Shown one piece after another: positions 57,475 to 64,000 of a DNA stretch of 64,000 nt; within the stretch, counting starts at the first letter, position 1; every line of letters starts with the position of its first letter. Below the pieces are notes generated by a model. It saw only the letters and a program-made list of their open reading frames with translations, did not search any database and was not told where the DNA came from. Both the position numbers and the translations under genes were made by a program. The DNA lies in assembly GCA_021234535.1 (NCBI GenBank), contig CM037838.1, forward strand, positions 7,999,506 to 8,063,505. Reading direction: 5' to 3'. Origin of the DNA: Stichopus chloronotus. Its lineage: Eukaryota; Echinodermata; Holothuroidea; Aspidochirotida; Stichopodidae.

Positions 57475-58634
57475 GTAAGCTCCTTATGTCCAAAGTGTAC
57501 AGGCAGTTTTTTTCATTTCTTGTTTTCTCATCTGTGAAACACCTGCTTGTGATAAGCCTCTTTCAGGGTGCGAGACAAAGAAGAACATTGTTGAGAATTA
57601 CCGTCAGTTACTTTTGGCCAAACTGGTTGCAACATGTTCACTTGAAGGGATGCAAGGTGGAAAATGCTCATCTTAACAATTCCTTTACCTCTCTTGTGCG
57701 AAAGATAATTTCTTAGCAGGGTCACTGAGTTCTGGTCCAATTCCCAAAAATTAGCAGACATAATTGTATGAAATTTTGTGGATAGTTTTGTTTGGTTTTA
57801 CTATGCTTCACTGCTATATACTTCACTCCTCACTTACTTGTCACAAAACAACAAGCGTACTCCCATCTACCATGCCAAGAGTACTGGTAACCTTTGAACA
57901 ATGCCTCTGGTCCCATGGACCAGAGTTGAGGCACACTGAGAGTCGTGACACCAGCATGAACTTATCTGCTACCTTTTTTCTACCTGATTGTACTTCGGTC
58001 ACGCCAGATTTGAAGAGAGCAATCTTGAGTCAAAAACAACAGTACTTTTGAAGGGGGGGGGGGGGCTGAGAAGGGCAGAATGGTGGGGGGAGAGGAAGGG
58101 CAGAATAGGAAGGAGCTAATCAGTGAAAGTAGCCAAAACATCTGTAGATACCAGACAGCCATCCATGTGCAATAAAAGTCTTAAAAAATAAAGAAATTGA
58201 AAATTTGTTGGTACGAGCAATCACCCCAGCCAGATCAAGTTGATATGATTAAATTGAATGGGCGATGACACAGACAAAATTCACTTTTCGCCTGTTTTTG
58301 TCCACTTTTGGGCAAAAATATGATTTTTGTTAAACTAATGCATTTGATATCTTCAGCCAATGTACTTTCAATAACACATAAGTTACAGTTGATTTGCCCA
58401 GATAAATTGTGTTTCAAGCCTTCAATTACCTGTGACTGGCTGCCTGTGCCATCAAGTCATTTTTTTTCAGTTCACACACATATACGCAAGCTTTCAGTAG
58501 GAAAATTAAAATTTACATGGCTTTCACAATAAAGGTCTTTCGTTTTTTTGTAATTTAACACTTTCATTTTTGTGTAATTTAACAAACAATTTGTTATGCA
58601 TGAAAACAGCCCTCTTACAGTCAACCAACGTTAC

Positions 58635-58683
58635 CATGTTCATGTTGCTGCCTAGCAACATGTTCATGTCGTTACCTAGCAAC
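58635..58683. repeat. 24-bp tandem duplication containing RFX-type X-box motifs
   Basis: CATGTTCATGTTGCTGCCTA... and CATGTTCATGTCGTTACCTA... are tandem copies at 58635 and 58659. The second ends in GTTACCTAGCAAC (58671-58683), a full match to the X-box consensus GTNRCC-N-RGYAAC. The first has GTTGCTGCCTAGCAAC, a near match. Confidence 0.6.
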
Positions 58684-58884
58684 AACCAATTAGTAATGTA
58701 TCATGTCCCATTAAATGTAGTGAACTCACTTGGGTAGTTACCTTGGAAGGGTTGCTTCATAGCAAAAGATGTCAAGTGCAGTGTTGATCAGTCAAGTTGA
58801 GAGTGTTTTTGATTCCTTGCCAAAGGCAGGCAAGGAATCTTTGCGATTGTGATGGCTTAAGTGGGTGTGTGTGTATGTATGTGA

Positions 58885-60420
58885 TGCCTTGGCTTGTAAA
58901 CACGATATCTCAAGAAGGGAATGGTGCTCTAACTGTTAAGTTGGTGTGGTGGTAGTCTGTTGTGAGTAGATGATGTCTGCTGTTTTTCATGGAGGTCAAA
59001 GGTCATTTTAGGTCACTAGAGCTGAAAGTTTGAGAATCTGTCAAGGGAGATATCTCAGCAACCAAGTGTTGCTGGAACTTCAAACTCTTTATCATTGGTA
59101 GCAACTGATAAGAAGATGTTGTCTGATTTTTTTGAGGTCAAAGGTCATGTGAAGTCAATAGAGGACATTGAAAACCATATAAACATGATATCTCAAGAAG
59201 GGAAAAGTGCTCAAACTTCAAACGTATTGTGTTGGTAGTCCTCTGTGAGTAGATGTTCCCTATTGTTTTTCATGGAGGTCAAATTTCATTTGAGGTCACT
59301 AGAGAGTAAAGTAAGAAAACCTATAAATCAAGATATCTCACCAACTAAATGTTTTTGGAACTTCAAAATCTTATCATTGGTAGCACCTAATGAGTAGATG
59401 ATGTCTGTCTTTTTTATGGAGTTCAAAGGTCATTTGAGGTCAATAGAGCATAGTGTGAAAACCTTGTAAACACAGTATCTCGAGAAGGGAAAGGTGCTTA
59501 AACTTCAAAGGTGGTTTGTTGGTAGTCCACAGTGAGTACATGATCCCTATTGTTTTCTATAGAGGTCAAAGGCCATTTGAGGTCAAAATGTGAAAACATT
59601 GTAAACTATCTCAAGAACAGTAACCATGACTGATCTCATATTTAATGTGTCGGTTTTTCTTACTGAGTAGATGATCTCTTGTTTTTGGTGGAGGTCAAAG
59701 GTCATTTGAGGTCACCAGAGGTCAAACTATATACCTTGTAAACATTATCTCCAGAAGGATAAAAGTGATTGATGTCATACTTCCTTGTTAATACTAAGCA
59801 GAGGATTGCCATTGTTTTTGATGGAGGTCAAGGTCATTTGAGGTCACCAGAGGTCAAAATGTGAAAATGTAAACATGATATCTCAAGAACAGTAACCATG
59901 ACTGATCTCATATTTAATATGTAGCTTGGTCATACTAAGTAGATGATCTTTAGTTTTCTTGGTGAGATCATTTGAGGTCACCAGGGGTCAAATTTGGAAA
60001 ACTTTGTAAACACTTTATCTTGAGAAGGGTAACAGTTGGGAGCATCTTGTATTTTCCGTGTGGACTGCCCATATTGAGTAGATGAAATCTACTAATTTTG
60101 TTGGAGGTTAGAGGTCATTTGAAGTCAGTAGAGGTCAAAGGGTCAAAATTATGTTTACTCCTGTATCTCAAAAGGACAAACTGTGAGAGATCTCATACTT
60201 TGCACATGTCTATTCGCTCATATTCAGTAGTTTAGTATTCAGTAGTCAAGGTTTTTTAAACCCTTTACCTCAAGGAGGTCAAGTGTGAGGGACGTCATAC
60301 TGAGTCTGTGTATTGCCCATATTGAATAGATGATTTCTACTTGATTTTTGCCTGTCTATGTTCTTAGAGGAGGTGAAAGGTCATGTTGGGTGAAAGGTTT
60401 ATTAATATGTGTTTCAAGAA
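58885..60420. repeat. Tandem repeat block 2, unit about 140 bp, about 10-11 copies, inverted relative to block 1
   Basis: GTAAACA(C/T)..TATCTCAAGAAGG-type starts recur near 58900, 59045, 59190, 59330, 59472, 59615, 59745, 59878, 60010 and 60155. Each is followed by GTAGATGAT, ATTGTTTT and GAGGTCAAAGGTCATTTGAGG. It is the reverse complement of the family at 8040-9095. The first five units alternate between two subtypes (AAGAAGGGAAA and AGCAACCAAGT/CCAACTAAATG). It lies in a RalGPS-like intron or downstream of the last visible exon. Confidence 0.85.
59692..59724 (+). promoter_or_regulatory. Four spaced AGGTCA half-sites (nuclear receptor type)
   Basis: AGGTCA occurs at 59692, 59699, 59709 and 59719, i.e. 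with spacers of 1, 4 and 4 bases (DR1 followed by two DR4). DR1 and DR4 are recognised by RXR partners, HNF4, COUP-TF, TR and LXR-type receptors. Similar pairs occur in most units of both tandem blocks. The pattern is directly visible; any regulatory role is inference. Confidence 0.4.
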
Positions 60421-62476
60421 CAGTAACTCTAGTTGATCTCATATGCATCATGGGGGTAATTTATGTTTGTTATATTATAACTATATAACAAGGAATCTCA
60501 AAGCCTTTTTGCTCTCTGGTTGACCACTTGCATCTTTATCATTGATGATTTCCTATCAAGGCTATGCACAACCTCGTTCAAAATAAAAATGTTATGGTAC
60601 AAATGTATAACTTTCCAAAATTACTGATGCTCATTCAGTGCTCCATCTATCGATAACTTTGACCAGGGAGAGACTTTTATCATGGCTTGTTGCAAATACT
60701 GTAAGGAGCGTTGCAACAACAGTTGAAGAAGACCTAGCTGGAGATAAGTTACTAAAACATTTTCTGTAAAGATGTAACTTCATCATTTAATAGTAGGCTG
60801 TATGGATGCTTTAGAACTGAAAGTGTCACGTAAAGTCAGCCATTGTTTTACTGATCAGTACAGTAGCTCATTAAGGCAGTATACTATTCTGCATCCCAGG
60901 GCAACATCCTGTAGTGCAAAAGATATGTCTAAACTACAAGTGCCTTCAAAAGCCATGACATAAATACACTTTATAGATACAGAAAGATATTGTTACATTT
61001 TTTGTGTAGCTCTCCAGATAAACATCTCATCCTGCCTTTCACATTCTGTATTAATTACATTCCCACTGGTCATTTTAGCGAACGAAGACGATCTTCCTCA
61101 TCAGGTAGTCATCCTTCCTTTGTGTTGATAACATTGATGGCCCTGATCTACTATGCAGTCGTGACAATTGTACCTGCATGATGAGTGCACGCTAGATTTA
61201 TATTTAAGTAGTACACACACGGCGGAATGTTCTCCGTCGATGTGGTAATGGTGTCTAGTGCACATGTTATGACTCATTCATGCAATTTGTTTTTAGGCTC
61301 ATAGTCCGTGCTGATTGGTTGAAGAAATTACAAAATTTCTGTCATCAGAAATGGAAACCTTTTCTTTTGTGAGTTAAATGCAAAGAGAAATTAAAACACA
61401 AAGAGAAAAAAGAGTCATCTTGACTTTTGCCTCAAGTGAAGTTGTGCACAGTTTGTCATCCAGTTGTCCTCATATTTCAAGTATGTGCATCACCTAAGGT
61501 CAGACTTGCGGTGTTACATAGTGGAACTTGAAAACGATCACGCAACATAGATTGGACAAGTTTGCACTAACAGGTATTTTCCAAAACTGAAAGTTTTTTT
61601 TAAGTGTTTTTTTTCTCCCAAAGTATAAAATAGATCGTCTAACAGCTTGTATTGCCATTTCTACACTGTAGTTGAGGATTCTAAATGTGGCAAGTTGTAA
61701 TTTCGGCTGCCTTTGTAGTGATTGTATCTTTTTTCAACAGAATCCATCTTTCTTCACTCACATATCTTAACACAACAAGTGCACTCTTATCTGCTGTGCT
61801 TGCTTTTCTGGTAGCAAAGCGTTTTCTGGATGAAGCATGCTTTGAACATGTCCAATTTGCTTTTAAATGTTTGAATTCACTTGTTGCTGAAAACCTCATT
61901 TATTCTCAAGCATCTCTGTGTGTATTATTGTTTCACTGATCACTACCTCTGCTAAGTGCTCATCTGTGAATACCAATATTTTTTTTTCAATCTTCTTCAG
62001 TATAAGTAACCAATTTGTTCATCCATTGTTATGCTTTAGCAATTATGGCTAACTTCACTGTTTATTTTCAATTGATGAGATGATTGCTAGACACTTAATT
62101 AAAAACACTTTGGATGCTTGCATTCTTGATCCCAGAGTGGTTAATCAGATCCAGGGGACTGTTCCATGAAGAGATAAGCTCAATCTTAAGTTTACTTTCT
62201 GGTACAGAAGGAAATGCCAAATTAAACCTTAAGACTGGGTGTAACTCCTTGTGGAACAGGGACCAGGGTTGATTAATCCTTTAAGTCTTTTTGCCACCAT
62301 TTTCTTTTAGTTTTTTGTAGTAGATACAGTTTGTTAATGATTATCAAAATCATGCAAATCATCTTGTTCTTCCTTCTGTAAGACTAATTCTCCAAAAGAA
62401 GTCACGTGTCTTATGAAAGATACTTAGAACATTCTGAGATCACATCTCACTTGTAAATAATCCCAAACAGCATTAG

Positions 62477-62632
62477 CCTTTCTCTTTTCTCTCCTCTCCC
62501 CCTCTCCCTTCATCCCCTCCCCTCTAATTCTCCCCTCTCCCACTTCATCCCCTTCCCTCTAATTCTCCCCTCTCTTCCTTCATCCCCTACCCTCTAATTC
62601 TCCCCTTTCCCCCTTCATCCTCCCCTCTAATG
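62477..62632. repeat. Pyrimidine-strand minisatellite, 35-bp unit, about 3.5 copies
   Basis: Starting at 62509, units of 35 bases run TCATCCCCTCCCCTCTAATT + CTCCCCTCTCCCACT and close variants, preceded by about 30 bases of C/T only. The long homopyrimidine strand could form triplex DNA. Confidence 0.9.
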
Positions 62633-64000
62633 CATCATTTAACGCTTGATTGTAATCATCTCTGAACTGTGCTACTGTACACATCTGGTGTCTGTTGTCA
62701 GCTTTCTACCAGATGGAAACTATCTTCCAATTATTTCACATCCTTTTTTTTGTGGCATTGGTAAAGGCCATGGAATGTAATTTCACCATAAAAAAAAAAT
62801 GCATGCAATACCTCAAAATGATACAGACTTTATAGCTCTCACCACATGGTAAAGATTTAGTACCGTCACTTTTTCTGCCAGTGAGCAGATGATATCAACA
62901 TTTACTACAGTACTATTCGGCATTCAACAGCCCTCTGTTATGGGTGCATAATGTTTGGTGCCATCAGGAATTGCATCGTGACTATACTGGTAGGCAATTT
63001 TTCTGTTGTCTTGAGTAACTCACATAAAGATACTTCACAGCCAGTTTGGGGAGGTTTGGTCTTCGATTCCTGGCTGGCTCACATTAGGATGGTTGTTTCA
63101 TCCAAGGTTAATCTAAGGTTTTCCTATCTGAACTGATGTTCTTTAAAAGAAGATCCAAAATTGTTTAACATGTTAGTCCCCCCCTCATTCGACATGAAGT
63201 TGCCCCAGGCTTCCTCCACACAAGTTGAGTGGCCACTTAGCATCATGAGATAACTGCCTCTTCAAGGGGCGCCCCAAGACCTGAATAAACCACAGGTTCA
63301 CTTGGCTGCTCACTTGCCTGTCTCCAGACAAATATTACACATCCAACTACAGTATTGTACGTGAATCAACTTGCAACCTTTAACACTGCCTCTACCTTAG
63401 CCGAAGTGGATCACTATAGCACTCACTTCTCAAATGACCACCCAATGCAATTTGCTGAAGACCATCTTGGCATTTATTTTACAAATTTTTGGATTGTTTC
63501 TCCAAAGTTGTGCAATTTGGGCCATGTTTTGCATGGAAGAGCAGTATCCAACACTCACTAGTCACTTTCCTCCCCATGCTCTTTGAAACTGTTTAGTAAG
63601 TCAAAGACACTGCATATTCTTTATCTCTGACATTCAGCATGCTGATAATGCACACAGAGCTCTGTTCTTCATTTCGTATATTCAAATACCTCAGAAATTT
63701 TCATTTCAAGTAAATGCTCTGACTTAAGTATGTTCATGGGTATGCATCTATTAATGTACTGCATTGCAATCAGTGGAGCATTTACATTCCGTGCCCCAAG
63801 TTGCATTCCCTGTAGGCACGCAAAGTACAGGAGCAGCAAAGACTACCGTATGTGAGCTGCACACTATGCCTCCTTCGGCATGATGAGTCATGGAATCGCA
63901 AAATGACATTCTCATATCGAGTGCAAAAATACAGGCAAGGCAGTGAGCAATTTTGAGTGCTATCGTACGCTCCTTCCCGACCGTCAGCCAGCGAGCCGTT

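Larger units (their letters stand above)
57475..64000 (+). other. RalGPS-like intron, open to the window end
   Basis: The exon expected next (E-L-x-S-C-G-W...) is not visible, so this is probably one intron of at least 6.5 kb. It contains a G run (58053), the X-box duplication, tandem repeat block 2 and the pyrimidine minisatellite. Short open frames near 60990, 61685, 62951 and 63355 are unassigned. Confidence 0.5.

Noticed and set aside
1..64000. tRNA or rRNA genes
   Set aside because: No convincing B-box/A-box pair or cloverleaf and no conserved rRNA words were noticed; a tRNAscan run would be decisive.

Overview
The window is AT-rich animal nuclear DNA: large introns with GT-AG (and one GC-AG) splice sites, sparse short exons, decayed LINEs, a multi-copy interspersed element and several tandem repeats. 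No bacterial or organellar gene structure is present. The repeat content, including a '...AAGCGGAGCGCCACC...' interspersed element and ~142-bp AGGTCA-rich tandem repeats, looks like a marine invertebrate deuterostome, most likely an echinoderm. That taxonomic call rests on memory and is only moderately supported.

Two genes can be reconstructed by eye, arranged head to head. (1) On the minus strand, from 33074 down to 10498, 17 coding exons join in consistent phase into a 661-residue protein. It has two copies of a module made of an EF-hand-like helical region followed by a nucleoside 2-deoxyribosyltransferase-like domain. I place it in the animal family that includes Drosophila Raw. The reading frame stops at a TAG at 10498-10500 but stays open for 60 more codons of coding-like sequence, so the stop may be a recent nonsense change or a readthrough site. 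(2) On the plus strand, from 35741 to beyond the window, lie the first exons of a RalGPS-type Ras/Ral guanine nucleotide exchange factor. They cover a non-conserved N-terminus and the first ~31 residues of the RasGEF region; the rest of the catalytic domain must lie past 64000.

Layout: 1-2.7 kb, possible 3' end of an unidentified plus-strand gene (weak). 3.0-3.65 kb, interspersed element copy 1. 8.04-9.1 kb, tandem repeat block 1. 9.85-33.1 kb, the raw-like gene, with a LINE tail (26.7 kb), interspersed element copy 2 (27.9-28.8 kb) and a decayed LINE (30.4-31.7 kb) in its first two introns. 33.1-35.7 kb, shared upstream region. 35.7-64 kb, the RalGPS-like gene, whose introns hold a foldback element (47.6 kb), a 15-bp minisatellite (56.5 kb), tandem repeat block 2 in the opposite orientation to block 1 (58.9-60.4 kb) and a pyrimidine-strand minisatellite (62.5 kb).

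The two genes have no known functional link. Raw is a negative regulator of JNK signalling in flies and RalGPS proteins activate Ral GTPases, so both would act in cell signalling, but co-regulation is only inferred from the divergent arrangement. Exon coordinates were derived by hand from splice motifs, reading phase and protein similarity; no transcript or database was consulted.
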